Positions 24,337 to 35,300 of a stretch of DNA of 64,000 bases are shown here, in pieces. Location: contig JAQFVV010012402.1 of NCBI GenBank assembly GCA_028023455.1, positions 10,336,292-10,400,291 of the forward strand, given 5' to 3'. Position 1 is the stretch's first letter. Every line of letters starts with the position of its first letter. The notes beneath the pieces were generated by a model that was not told the origin of the DNA, made no database searches, and saw only the letters and a program-made list of their open reading frames with translations. The stretch is from Epiperipatus broadwayi. Lineage: Eukaryota; Onychophora; Udeonychophora; Euonychophora; Peripatidae. The position numbers and the translations under genes are program-made.

Positions 24337-24392
24337 TATATAACGTTGAATAATCAAAACAAGACAACCCTTAACAATACCAATAGTTCAAT

Positions 24393-24827
24393 TCAGATTT
24401 CCCACAATTCTGTTATCTTAACATTTGATGACTGGCGATTCATTAACATTTGACGATTTCTTGAAATCAACATAGCCTCTTTTATTTTACGTTTATTATG
24501 ACAACGTTCAATTTGAATAATTTTCATATTTTTATAATCAAATTTAAAGCCATATTGACAGGATTTATTATGATCAAATATAACAGATGATGAAGGTTTA
24601 TTTACATCTGTTCCATATTGATTTTTTTTTTGAGTTCTATTATATAAAAGCCTATGTTCTTTTATTCTGTTCTCAAATGTACACTTAGATTCACCAATGT
24701 ATTGTACGCCGCATCCACATATCAATCTATATATAATAGAATTTTGATTAAACTTTGAATTTTGAATTTTAGAATTATTAAGCAATCTATTTATGTTATT
24801 TGTAGAGAAAAAAGCAATATGACACAA
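24393..24827 (-). pseudogene. Penelope-like C-terminal GIY-YIG fragment, antisense copy
   Basis: A 144-codon open frame in the left arm repeats the last 143 residues of the main open frame with about five substitutions (for example R/I, N/K, R/M, K/E and R/C). It includes ICGCGVQYIGES and RIKEH, the GIY-YIG endonuclease signature. It lacks any RT sequence, and its Met start is simply where the inverted arm is cut. It is a by-product of the inverted arrangement and not an independent gene. The frame is still open, showing little decay. Confidence 0.8.
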
Positions 24828-26030
24828 ACCATTATAAATTTTCCTAATAAACTTTACCTTTATAATGCTCTTGTTTCAAAAAATGTAAAGTCTAATATTA
24901 TAAATTTTATTATAAAAGTATTGCAGTTTACTGATAAAAATATTTATGTTAATTTTAATAATGAATATTATAAAATGAATTTTGGTTGGCCAATGGGTCT
25001 TCCTGCTGTTGCTCAAATTTTTAATTTTGTTATATCAACATATGAAAGTAAAATTTTAAAACAATTGAAATATCAAGAAATTAAAGTATATCATAGATAT
25101 GTGGATGATGTTTTTATTTGTGGAAAACAAGAATTAATAATCAATTTATTTAATGAATTAAATGAGATTAAGGATATAAAATGGGTTATAACTAAAGAGA
25201 AATACAATTCCATAAAATTCTTGGATATTCAAGTTACTCTTAATGATTACAGTTTGGATTATCTTATGTTAATTAAACCAATTGAAACTAGAGGTTTTAT
25301 TCCATATGAATCACATGTACCTATGTGTCATAAGCTGTCTGGATTGAAATCATTCTTATTTCGAAATGAAAAATTATGCAAATATTCTAGTAATAAAATT
25401 AAAAATGTACATTTATTTGTTAATGACTTGTTGAAAATTGGTTATTATAAAAATGTTATTGCTAATATTATTAAAGGATTTAAAAGAAATCAACACTATA
25501 ATAAAATTAAAAATAAAAATATCAAAATGAAATGGATTTCAATGCCATTTATATCAGATGAGCAGGTCAAGTTTATTAGGAAAATTTATAATGGTTTGTG
25601 TCATATTGCTTTTTTCTCTACAAATAACATAAATATATTGCTTAATAATTCTAAAATTCAAAATTCAAAGTTTAATCAAAATTCTATTATATATAGATTG
25701 ATATGTGGATGCGGTGTACAATACATTGGTGAATCTAAGTGTACATTTGAGAAGAGAATAAAAGAACATATGCTTTTATATAATAGAACTCAAAAAGAGA
25801 ATCAATATGGAACAGATGTAAATAAACCTTCATCATCTGTTATATTTGATCATAATAAATCTTGTCAATATGGCTTTAAATTTGATTATAAAAATATGAA
25901 AATTATTCAAATTGAACGTTGTCATAATAAATGTAAAATAAAAGAGGCTATGTTGATTTCAAGAAATCGTCAAATGTTAATGAATCGCCAGTCATCAAAT
26001 GTTAAGATAACAGAATTGTGGGAAATCTGA
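24762..26030 (+). CDS. Penelope-like RT with C-terminal GIY-YIG endonuclease (truncated)
   Basis: The frame has 422 codons. Residues 1-31 are read through the antisense left arm and are not native. Element-derived sequence starts near residue 32. RT palm motifs are GWPMGLPAVA (75-84), the catalytic YVDD (113-116) and FLDIQVTL (153-160). Fingers motifs 1-2 are absent, so the RT is incomplete. The C-terminal third holds the GIY-YIG nuclease: CGCGVQYIGES (about 315-325), with R332 and H336 in RIKEH, a layout typical of Penelope-like elements. These proteins copy their RNA at nicked chromosomal sites. Roughly half the usual family length remains. Upstream control sequence is replaced by the inverted arm. 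No frameshift or stop is seen in what remains. Confidence 0.85.
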   Translation: MNFRIIKQSIYVICREKSNMTQTIINFPNKLYLYNALVSKNVKSNIINFIIKVLQFTDKNIYVNFNNEYYKMNFGWPMGLPAVAQIFNFVISTYESKILKQLKYQEIKVYHRYVDDVFICGKQELIINLFNELNEIKDIKWVITKEKYNSIKFLDIQVTLNDYSLDYLMLIKPIETRGFIPYESHVPMCHKLSGLKSFLFRNEKLCKYSSNKIKNVHLFVNDLLKIGYYKNVIANIIKGFKRNQHYNKIKNKNIKMKWISMPFISDEQVKFIRKIYNGLCHIAFFSTNNINILLNNSKIQNSKFNQNSIIYRLICGCGVQYIGESKCTFEKRIKEHMLLYNRTQKENQYGTDVNKPSSSVIFDHNKSCQYGFKFDYKNMKIIQIERCHNKCKIKEAMLISRNRQMLMNRQSSNVKITELWEI

Positions 26031-26166
26031 ATTGAACTATTGGTATTGTTAAGGGTTGTCTCGTTTTGATTATTCAACGTTATATAATTGATAAAGACTA
26101 CAAAGTGTATAGTCGAAAGTACTTCTCAAAGAATATAATTTATATAAATTGTACTGTATTTTGATA
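25565..26166 (+). repeat. Right arm of Penelope-like element
   Basis: Native 3' part of the element: the end of the coding frame (stop at 26028-26030), then about 135 bp of 3' non-coding sequence including the hammerhead-like hairpin. Inverted partner at 24258-24857. Confidence 0.9.
26088..26125 (+). other. Hammerhead-like hairpin, right arm
   Basis: TTGATAA (26088-26094), an extra A, stem GACTA/TAGTC (26096-26100 and 26110-26114), GAAA (26115-26118), then AGTACT, which could form a two-pair stem III before T26124. Further out, CAACGTTATATAA (26075-26087) can partly pair with TTATATAAATTG downstream (about 26140-26151). Hammerheads are known in Penelope-like terminal repeats. Here C3, G8 and one spacing are wrong, so this is a relic or a coincidence. 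Confidence 0.3.
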
Positions 26167-26606
26167 TATATATATATATTGATTTGTATATTACATATAT
26201 TGTGAAACGAATACAGATATCAAACTTTATATATATATATAAATATTTACCAAGAGTTGTATTGTAATCAGCTAAATACATTTATAAAAGAAAGTGAAAA
26301 AAATATTTGTAAGGTGAAAGATAAAAGACTTTAAACAGCCCATTGCTGAGTAAAGACCTCTTCAACATGTGTTCATAGTAAAAAAGGGAAGAGAAAGGTG
26401 TCTGCAATTTCTAGGTAATAATGATTCAGGCACTGTACCATCCCATTTTACAATATATCTAAAAATAGCTTAATATTTATTTACCAACAGGAGTATCTGA
26501 GTTGATTATGGGTCTGCTACTTGAAGGAAAAATTTTGACCATATTGAAAAAAATTTCAAGTTTACATAATTAAATAAAGTAGAGACTTTTCTTATGCAAC
26601 TGTAAA

Positions 26607-26682
26607 TTCAACTTTCAGCATTTGGATGCTGCATTAAGAAAAGGTTTTTTATAACATAGCATCCAAGCATTTGAAAGTTGAA
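26607..26682. repeat. Short inverted repeat (MITE-like hairpin)
   Basis: TTCAACTTTCAGCATTTGGATGCT (split as 26607-26626 and 26627-26630) is mirrored, with a few mismatches, by AGCATCCAAGCATTTGAAAG plus TTGAA at 26658-26682. The loop is about 27 bp. Possible small foldback element. Confidence 0.5.
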
Positions 26683-27212
26683 CTTATAAAGTTTATATAA
26701 TCTAGATTCAAATCCAAGTCAGTCAATATAGCATGTGGATATGTTATTATAGAATTATGAGGCCTTTTGAATAAAATGTATGTACTTATTTTATTGTTTT
26801 ATATAAATATTTTAATAACTTGTATAAAAGAATATATGTAATATATTCAAGAAATTAAAAACTAAAGATTATTATAAAAAAATACTTGATACTAAAACTG
26901 ATGAGAACATGATTTGATTTCTATAAAATATTATTATTTTTATTTATGTTTTTTAATATAACTCTGGGATCTCTGATTGATTGTTAAAAAATATTTCAGT
27001 AGCAAATTAAGCTCTAACTGAAAATTTTCTTCATCATGCAAGTTATAACCAAAACAAATAAGTTGAGTTATATTTTTTATTGGTTGTGTAAAATTTACTT
27101 ACTGAATGTCTTCTTTCTAAAGTAAAGCAATTGAGTTTTTGCTTAAAATTTTCACATAATATGAATCATGATAATATTGACTATGATTGTTTACTATAGA
27201 CTATACCCTATA

Positions 27213-27510
27213 TATATATATATATACAATCATTAAAAACCAGTCAACACTTAAACAATCCCAATACAAATAACAAACAACAATCTCAAACTGTTGTCAA
27301 GGCAACATCCTTTTAATGCAGTGATAAAATGATGGATTTGAAAACTTAAGGTTTCTGGATTGAAGTTCAACTCATCATTTTTAGATCATGAATTAGGTTG
27401 ATCTGCAATCTAAAAACCTTTAGCTTTTGAGTTGTCTAGAACTTGAATTAGGTTGATCTGCAATCTAAGAATCTTTAGCTTTTAAGTTTATCATCATTTT
27501 ATCACTGTGC
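27213..27510 (-). repeat. Dispersed repeat W with internal duplication
   Basis: On the minus strand GTTGCCTTGACAACAGTTTG and GTGTTGACTGGTTTTTAATG (27213-27325) recur on the plus strand at about 53395-53530. The adjoining part has an inverted pair (AGTGATAAAATGATG near 27320 and its complement near 27500) and a direct duplication of GAATTAGGTTGATCTGCAAT (27388 and 27445). It also shares GGATTGAAGTT-AACT with 57990-58095. Class unknown. A SINE is possible. Confidence 0.5.
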
Positions 27511-28741
27511 TAAACTACCTAGCGCATCTATTTACTTAAGATAGATGAATTTATAATAAATTCATATATATATATATATTGTTTATAGTAAATATTTATA
27601 GTCATTTTGATCATGATTAATATTCTTTTAAAGGTTTTTTTTATTATCAAAAACTTAGTTGCTTCACTCCAAAAGGAAAACATTTAGTTAGTAACAAATT
27701 GAAAATATTATTCAATGTATAATGAATTTTGTTTCTAATTTGATCGTTGAAGAAAACATTGATTTAGAGTTTAATTTGATACTAAAATTTATAAATATTG
27801 ATCGTAGTAATTAAATATTAATTATTGTAAAGCAATATTAAAAATTAGCTATTAGTAATGTTATAATACAATATTTGCATTAGCAAGGTTCATCATTGGC
27901 GGACAAGAGCTAGTAAACAAAATGCCGCGAGCATTCTTTGTATTTTATTACTAATGAAGAATGTCATCTCTTCTGATTTAATTTCAGAATGACTACACAC
28001 ACATGACATGAAATATGTATATAATAAAACATCTCTAATTTATAATTTTTTTAAAAAAAAGAGGAGGGTGATATAATAATCGCAAATAAATAAATAAATT
28101 TGGTGTCAGGAAAATAAAAAGCATAATATATAAAATACGATTTGAAATGTTAAAAAAAGTTGAATTAAAATTAAAAAAGCAAACTTAGTAGAATTTTTGA
28201 AAATTCACTTTTTTTTTTTTTTTTACCTTGAATTACTCTATTGGATTTTGATTAGAGGATTAATAAATTTATTTTCAATTCACTGATCTTTTTAATTTCC
28301 AGTGCTTTTAAATGATAAGATTAAAAAAATCTTGATATTATTTTTGATAGCAAAGTTACGTAAACTGTCCTTGAGTATTTGTGCTCAATAAAATTAAGAA
28401 ATCTATGCATTCATCTGAAAACGTAAATACTCTTCCATCTATTTTTTGTGTATTCATCTAGTTACTTATTCGTGTATTTATTTACTTATTTAACCCATCA
28501 TTTTATTCATTTATCTATCTGTCTATCCATTTATTTACCTAGAAAAGAAAACCTTAAATGTGATAAAAAAATATCATTTTTTTCCTAATCTAGATATAGT
28601 TTTCTAAATTATATTAGTCTCTTGATTTACATTTTGTTGCTTTATAAATAAAATCTATTTGGGAAATTTTTTTTTTTTGATTACAAGCATGCACTTCATT
28701 TCTTTTATTTTAATTTTTTTTTGTCATATATAAATGCAATG
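27511..28741. other. AT-rich sequence, no gene seen
   Basis: Poly-T and poly-A tracts and short simple repeats (for example ATTTATCTATCTGTCTATCC near 28510). No element or coding pattern identified. Confidence 0.45.
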
Positions 28742-28815
28742 TAAGGGCCTTTTGGTGCATTGATAGCACATCTGTTTGCCATGTTCTATGATCTAAATTC
28801 ATATCCAAATCAGAT
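28742..28815 (+). repeat. tRNA-derived repeat remnant
   Basis: GGTGCATTGATAGCACATCTG resembles a polymerase III A box with D-arm, and GATCTAAATTCATATCC 30-40 bases later resembles a decayed B box. The arms do not pair well enough for a tRNA. Confidence 0.3.
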
Positions 28816-29636
28816 AAGACAAAATTATTTGTAGATTCTAATCGGGCCTAGAAATTTATATATATCTGTTTCATAGCCAACTTAGATAGCCATCCAACCC
28901 TGGACTGTAATTAGGTATTTAGCTATTGGTTAATCTAATGATTAATACTTTCTTCTCCACTATTGCTCTATGAGAGCATGTTAGAGAGACGGTTATCTTG
29001 AACAGCTATTGCAAAAGGAATTTTATCTATTTATAAATATACAAACATCATCTGAAATTTAATAATTATTTTATATTTTGTTAGTTGTTCATGAGTGCAA
29101 GAAGTGTTAAGCACCAAGATAACAATTGTTTAATTCAAGTGACAGACTTTTTCTCTTTTATTTTTTATTTTACTTTTTTTGGATTTTTCTCAGTTTTGAA
29201 TCAAATTAGGAACTTTTAAATTTTAAATTGTCACTTTTTTATTGAATAAATTGCTCAGGGCAATGTTAAAATCTTTTTGATTTATTTGATTTTAGTTTAA
29301 ATTATTTTTATTTCTGAAATAAACGTATAATTAGTGCACTTCAGTATCGAAAGGAAATTTTCAGCAATAAATTTTTATATTTCAATGTCCGTTTAATTAT
29401 AGCAAATAAAGTATAATAGACAAACTTATTTAATACATGTTCAAAAATAAACAAATATCCCAAAACTATGCACTTTATTAAATAATGAATTATATATTTC
29501 AGGAGTAAAGCAACAACTAGAAGATTATTTATAAAGCATATCAATGCTTTATATTTTATAATCTAATAAATATTTAAAAAATATTATTAAACACTATAAT
29601 TAAATATTTATTCAGTTTAATGTATATATTAAAATA
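28816..29636. other. AT-rich sequence, no gene seen
   Basis: No coding pattern or repeat recognised. Confidence 0.4.
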
Positions 29637-30181
29637 ACAATGTGATGTGATATGATGCATTGTGGCTTCTCTTTTATCGGAGTCGGAATCTTTCAGCCAT
29701 TAAGGCCGGAGAAACCTGTTAGCCACATTAGCTTCTTTTTCCATTCCCTGCCCTAAGTTTTTCCCATATTCTTCTCTATCTTGCTCCATCCCATTTCCAT
29801 AACATTATCTTTGTCAACTCTATGGTCTTTATATCTAGATCTAATTCATATACCTTTTGTTTATTTCTTACATTCCACCCATTCTTAACCTTCTTTTGAT
29901 AATATTGTAATGTAAAACCCTACCTCCCTTTATAAGTTTCCTAAAGTATAATATTTTTTATAAAACAAGCTCCCTAATGTTTCATTTTCTTGTTTTGCTA
30001 AGTGCAATCCATCTTCACTATATAACTCCCTCCTACTAATAATAAAACCCCACACATCCACAAACATAACATTATTTCTCTCACATTATTTTCCAATCTC
30101 TCATTTATGGAACATACCCTATCTAACATATACCTATTGTCAAATCTTAGTAGTAATCCAACTACTCCTACTCTTCCAACT
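29637..30181 (-). pseudogene. LINE 3' fragment (same family as 60826-62480)
   Basis: Read on the minus strand the fragment ends in LWKWDGARWR-like, AGNGKRS and QVSPALMAERFRLR frames with stops between them. The other copy (60835-61030) has collinear counterparts KWDGAG, RNGKE and QVSLGRVAERF. This is the extreme C-terminal and 3' part of a non-LTR retrotransposon. It is 5'-truncated and riddled with stops and frame changes. Its 3' tail is a TGATG-like simple repeat. Its 5' end is joined directly to a Y repeat in the same orientation (30182). Confidence 0.6.
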
Positions 30182-30395
30182 GTAGAAAACTCCATACAGC
30201 AGTGCCACACAATGCAAGCCTCAGTAACCAATGGATGCAAGAAGGTTTGTGCACAAAATATCCATCCAGCACCTACACATTGAACATCCCCAGATCAGTT
30301 TCCAGCTTGTGACTTTCATCAGTTAGCTTGAGTAGAAAACTCTTCAGATGGTAGTGCCACCAACTGCAAGCCTTAGTAATCAATAGATCACATAA
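30182..30395 (-). mobile_element. Y repeat, head-to-tail dimer (Y2)
   Basis: On the minus strand a partial Y (30395 to about 30335) ends in GAGTTTTCTA and is followed immediately by a second Y carrying CTGATGA and ending with the same GAGTTTTCTAC (near 30182). Equivalent points are about 150 bp apart, giving a small tandem unit, as expected for an element amplified through circular or concatemeric RNA. Confidence 0.6.
30291..30325 (-). ncRNA. Hammerhead ribozyme core in Y2 (partly decayed)
   Basis: On the minus strand CTGATGA (30316-30322), stem II AGT/GCT with a U.G pair, and GAAA (30299-30302) are intact. Stem III reads ACTGAT, so one of its two pairs is lost, and the cleavage triplet is AUC. 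Stem I near the core is weak. Confidence 0.45.
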
Positions 30396-30774
30396 AATTT
30401 GATGTTTTAAAATATTTATTCAATTATAGAGCACAATTTATCTATATTTTTTTTGAAAATCTTAATACTTAAAAGTTATTTAATTTCAATTTTTTTTCAT
30501 TGTCAAATTATTAGCATGGAATGAATCAAAGAGTTTTTTATTGTCATAAAATATGTTGGTGCTTTAATTTATATAAATATATAGAAATTTATTTTGGTGT
30601 TTTAATTCATATAAATATGTAATAATTTAAAATAGATATTTGTGGAAAGTTTACCTTTTTTTTAATATTAACATTCATTGATGTCATTTTAAAATAATAT
30701 CATTTCATGCTTCTATAATCTTTAATTATGATTTCCAAAGGATTTTCCAAAGCATTTTTGATATCAGTTTTATT

Positions 30775-32332
30775 GGTAGTTGTGGAGGATGTTCTCGATC
30801 ACCACCAGGTTACCCTGCAGTACCATCAACAACTAATGTGAAGCTTGCAAGTGATAAATTTATATCCGAAAGTGGCTGAAAATTGACAAATAAAAATGCC
30901 TGAAGCAATGTATATACAACAAATACATTGAAAGTACAAATTATAAAAAAAAAAAAACCAAGAAAGTGCTATAAAATTCAAATTAAAAAAAACAGAAATC
31001 GTTGAAAATACGACAAACACAGACCGCCCCCCTAATATCAAGAATTCTTCACTAAAATTCACAAATAAAAATGTCTGAGGCAATGTATATCCAACAAATA
31101 CATTGAAAGTACAAATTATAAAAAAACAAACCAAGAAAATGCTATAAAATTCAAACTAAAAAAAAAAAAAACAGAAATCGGTGAAAATATGTAAGACCCC
31201 CCTAAAATCTATAATTCTTCACTTAAATCGAAAAATGAAATTGGCTGAGGCAATGTATATCCAACAAATACTTCGAAAGTACAAATTATAAAAAAAAAAA
31301 CAAGAAAATGCATCGATATTTAAAAAATAAAAAGCAATACACAAAAAATAATTACCAATGTAAAATCTACCTCTCCTCCAAATAAGAAACCATTAACAAT
31401 GGTGGAAGGAAGGCTGGAAATTCAAAAACAGAATTTCATCAAATTATTTAGCTTCTAATTTGCAAATAAGCATCTGCAATCACATTCAAAAGCAATTAGT
31501 TGGTCTCTGCTTTAAAGTTATGGCATTATCATTTAAATTCATTGATATTCAAAAAATAAAAAGCAATACACAAAAATAATTACCAACGTAAAATCTACCC
31601 TTCCTCCCAAAATATATGAAATTGACAAATTATGTCAATTATATACTAAATACTTAAAAAATAAAAATTTTTCAACATTTGCAAATCATTTATATTCATC
31701 AATATTTAAAAAATAAAAAGCAATACACAAAAAATAATTACCAATGTCTTTCCAAGCATTTTGATATTTGCAATTTTTTCATTTCATGTAAAACGTTGGT
31801 ACCGAAAAGTCTATGACATCACATTTTGACATGAATTAGAAAAAAGATTATTTGCTGCGTAAAAATCCATTAGCTATCAAAAAATAAAATGAATTAAATA
31901 TCCATTAGCTTTTACAACTTTTCTTTAAAATTATAAAATTTAGCTTTCTAATGTTAAACTTTTTGACTTAGCTCAACAAAGGTGATTACCAATTGAATGA
32001 AAAATGGTGCTGTGAAGAAAGCATTTACTTTCACTCTAAACCAAATTTATTTTTAAAATTACCATTTAAGGTACTTTGAAAAGTTAGAAACTGGTAAATA
32101 GTTGCCTAGACATTTCATCATATATGTATGTTATAGGAGATTTTTAGGAAAATACTGAATTAAATCAACGATGTAAAAAGAGAAATATAATCACATCATA
32201 AGCTCAGGCATTTTTATTTGTCAATTTTCAGCCACTTTAGGATATAAATTTATTACTTGCAAGCTTCGGGACAGTTGTTGATGGTACCACAGCATTGCCT
32301 GGTCGCGATCGAGCACATCCTCCACAACTACC
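30775..32332. mobile_element. 1.56-kb foldback element with ~130-bp TIRs
   Basis: The left arm (30775-30904) begins GGTAGTTGTGGAGGATGT and its complement closes the element (32203-32332). The flanks GTTTTATT and ATTTTATT suggest a 7-8 bp target duplication, as in hAT-like elements. Inside are three tandem units of about 185 bp sharing GCAATGTATATCCAACAAAT and AAAGTACAAATTATAAAA. Then come at least three copies of AAAAAGCAATACACAAAAA and AATAATTACCAA. No transposase is encoded. Minus-strand open frames here are translations of the repeats. Non-autonomous DNA transposon. Confidence 0.75.
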
Positions 32333-32340
32333 ATTTTATT

Positions 32341-35300
32341 AAATGGAAAAGCCAAAACACATTTTACTATTCTGTGTGGTTGTAAATTTCATGATTAAAT
32401 TGAAATATCTTTTCAAATGCAACTCCACAGTCTTGGTATTCAATGATTCTTATAATATTACTTTTTTTTTTTTACGTTTCAGATTTTTTTAAATTTTTAA
32501 TTATGGATTTGATAATTTTAACTTGCTTTATGAAATAAATAAATGACGAAATTATGTCTGTAATTGTTTTTTTTATGTCAAGATTAAACTTATATAACTT
32601 TTGCACAATGAGCATTAAAATTCTAATTTTAAGACTATGCAAATTGTTTTAAAGGCTTCATAGTTACCTTAGACCTTATTGAAATGATTGTGTTGTTATT
32701 ATCTTATTAGAAGTCTATTTTAGCCAACAGACCATATTGCAAAGCAGGAAATTGTAATTTATTAACTAAGAGAATTTTAAATATTGTTTCACTGAGAGGT
32801 TTTTGGAGTAAATTCATATTTTATATATTAACCAAAAGTTAACATTTTTCTATATAAATTTTGTTGATGAAATATTTAGCAGTGAACAATAAATATAGAA
32901 AAAATAATTTTTCAACAATAAGTGAAATTATCTTTATCTTTATTTATTACAGAAGTTACAAGTATCAGCTGTAATTTGATAAATTACTATCAATTTTTAA
33001 AAACTATGTAAATGTAATCTTTTCTAGTTTTGTTAATGGAGAATTTTAAAATATTGTTTTGAAATATTATGGTGTAGGATTTAAAAAATTAAAGATAAGA
33101 ATATTCTTAATTGTATTTTATTTTATCTATAGGCAAATCAAATTGCAGAGAAAACATAATACATGCATTCTTTTCAAAGTCATTTTTCAGTTGATTTTTC
33201 ATATCTCACAACACAGTTGTTGTAGACAGTGAATAGTTTTAGCATTATAGACAACTTGGTGATTAAAATAAAAAGATAAAGAATAAAAAAGTTAAATGTC
33301 AGTATTCTAAAATGTTGTTTAAATAATTCACCATTAATGAAGAACTTGGAAAGAATTTCATATATGAAATACGACTTCTTTTACAATGAATAGGATTTCT
33401 GTCATAAATATACATTTTTTATAGTTGCTAGTTACAAATGAAGCATGGTGTTTGTTGTTTTAGTCAATTCTTCTTTTAAGATGAATCAAAATTTATGTGA
33501 GAGTCAGCTTTGCATTTCATATTAAGCACACACTATTTATTGTTAAGTTTCTTTCCTGAGTGGCTAAAATATTAGTTTTTCCCCACACTTCAAAAACTGA
33601 AAGATATAATATCTGTGAAAAATATTTAAAACAGAGTAAAATAGTACTCCAAGTGTTAGCTCTTATAGTTTCTTGTCAAGAATATAGGCTGTATACTCAC
33701 ATCTGGGCAAGCATGATAGATATTTTATTCATATTTTTACTATTTCTCATACATTTAGATGTTTATGATAAAAAATATTATTAGTAATTTTAACAAACTA
33801 TTGAAATGTAATAATCTACATGCAATGATATGATCCTTCATACATAGAGAAAGTATTAAGAATATTAAATATAACCTTAAAACATTTTTAGTTCCCCACA
33901 CCCTTTTCAATGCATATGTTATGTTTTTAAAAATGATGCTCTGTACCAAAAATGCATGAAATTTATACTTAATATTCTTGATATTTTTTTTATATAAGAA
34001 GTATTGATATAATTGAATATAGATTATTATAAATTTTGTATATTATTTTAGGTTACAAAGACTCTTTTTAAAAAAACTTTTATTATCAACTCTAATTAGG
34101 TGCACAATTAATTACCTATTCATTTGTGATTGAATCTAATATTTGTTTAAAAATATGGAATTCATTTCCACATATTTGAGATCTGTTCAGCACTTTTAAA
34201 AAGGTAACCCTTTAGAGGATTATTTTATTCCAGGAAATGTAGAAAATATCTACAAAATTTTTGTCTATGTTTATTTCTACTTTTTTTCAACTATCTATAT
34301 TTGTGCACACACACACTATGTTATTGTGTGCTATGTAACAGAAGTGTTACAATATATATGTGAACACACACTACTATGTTATTGTATGCCATAAAACATA
34401 ACTGTCTCAATATATATAAGGTGACCTTGAAAATAGATTGAAGCTGGTGTAAATAAGTTTGGACTATTACCATGTGATATTTACTAGAGAAATTAATAAG
34501 CATAGCTATAATCTGTGAAAAACTTTATTATCTTTCTTTTCATGTTAAATTAAGTACATCAATCACTATTGTTGCTAAAATGACAGATAATTAGGTTAAA
34601 AGTGACTTTAAAAGTCTCTTATAGTACTACCTATTTTAATAGAGTGATAGAAAGTTACCCAAAAGGTTTTCTGAACAGATTTTATTAATCAATGTATCAC
34701 AAAAATACATGCATCTCAATTTCCCTCTTTATTCAAAAAGTGGAGTTGATTTTTTTTATATGTGCAAACAGAAAAACATACACACAAAATTGTCTAATAG
34801 TTATATTATGAAAATTGAACAACTCATTTTACCCCTAACTAGAACAATAGTCTAATATTTCATTTAAGTTTATGTGTGCAAGCATGATTTTTTCTATGAT
34901 AAAATGCATAGTCAATTAAAAAAGTTACCAGTGTAAAATAATTAAACAAAGGTTGTTTTATTGATTATTAAAATTCAAATAATAGGTTATTTGTTAGATA
35001 AATTTATTAATAAAATTTTGAGAACTTTAAAATATAATCAAACTAATTATTATTATATAATATTCTGATGTTGCAGATTATTTATATGCAAAATAAATAA
35101 TTGTATATATTTCATTTGTAGAATAATAATCTATATTAAGATATGACATTAAATTTTTAATATTCAAGTTTATTTTAAAAAATGATGTCTCAAAATTCAT
35201 ACTTTTAAAATCCTCAGACACTCGAGTTCATCTGATCTTGATTATTACCATAGCAATGAAAATGTTTTTTTACCCATAAAATAAAAGAACTCTGGGCAAT

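Larger units (their letters stand above)
24258..24857 (-). repeat. Left inverted arm of Penelope-like element
   Basis: Reverse complement of 25565-26166, matching almost base for base from the ACTGTATTTTGATAT side to ATTTATAATGGTTTGTGTC. Beyond 24857 the similarity stops abruptly. It includes the antisense C-terminal coding region and 3' non-coding part of the element. Confidence 0.9.
24173..26249 (+). mobile_element. Penelope-like retroelement, 5'-truncated, inverted arms
   Basis: The unit lies between AT-rich direct repeats (TTTATATATATATAAATATTTA-like, 24174-24195 and 26226-26249), a plausible target duplication. It contains a reverse-transcriptase/GIY-YIG open frame (24762-26030). Its 3' 600 bp (25565-26166) is also present inverted at the left end (24258-24857). 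Penelope-like elements typically show such terminal repeats in direct or inverted order and use an RT related to telomerase. The arms are nearly identical, so the insertion is young. The upstream RT motifs are missing, so this copy is not autonomous. Confidence 0.85.

Noticed and set aside
30826-31134. 102-codon minus-strand frame
   Set aside because: It is a translation of the internal tandem repeats of the foldback element.
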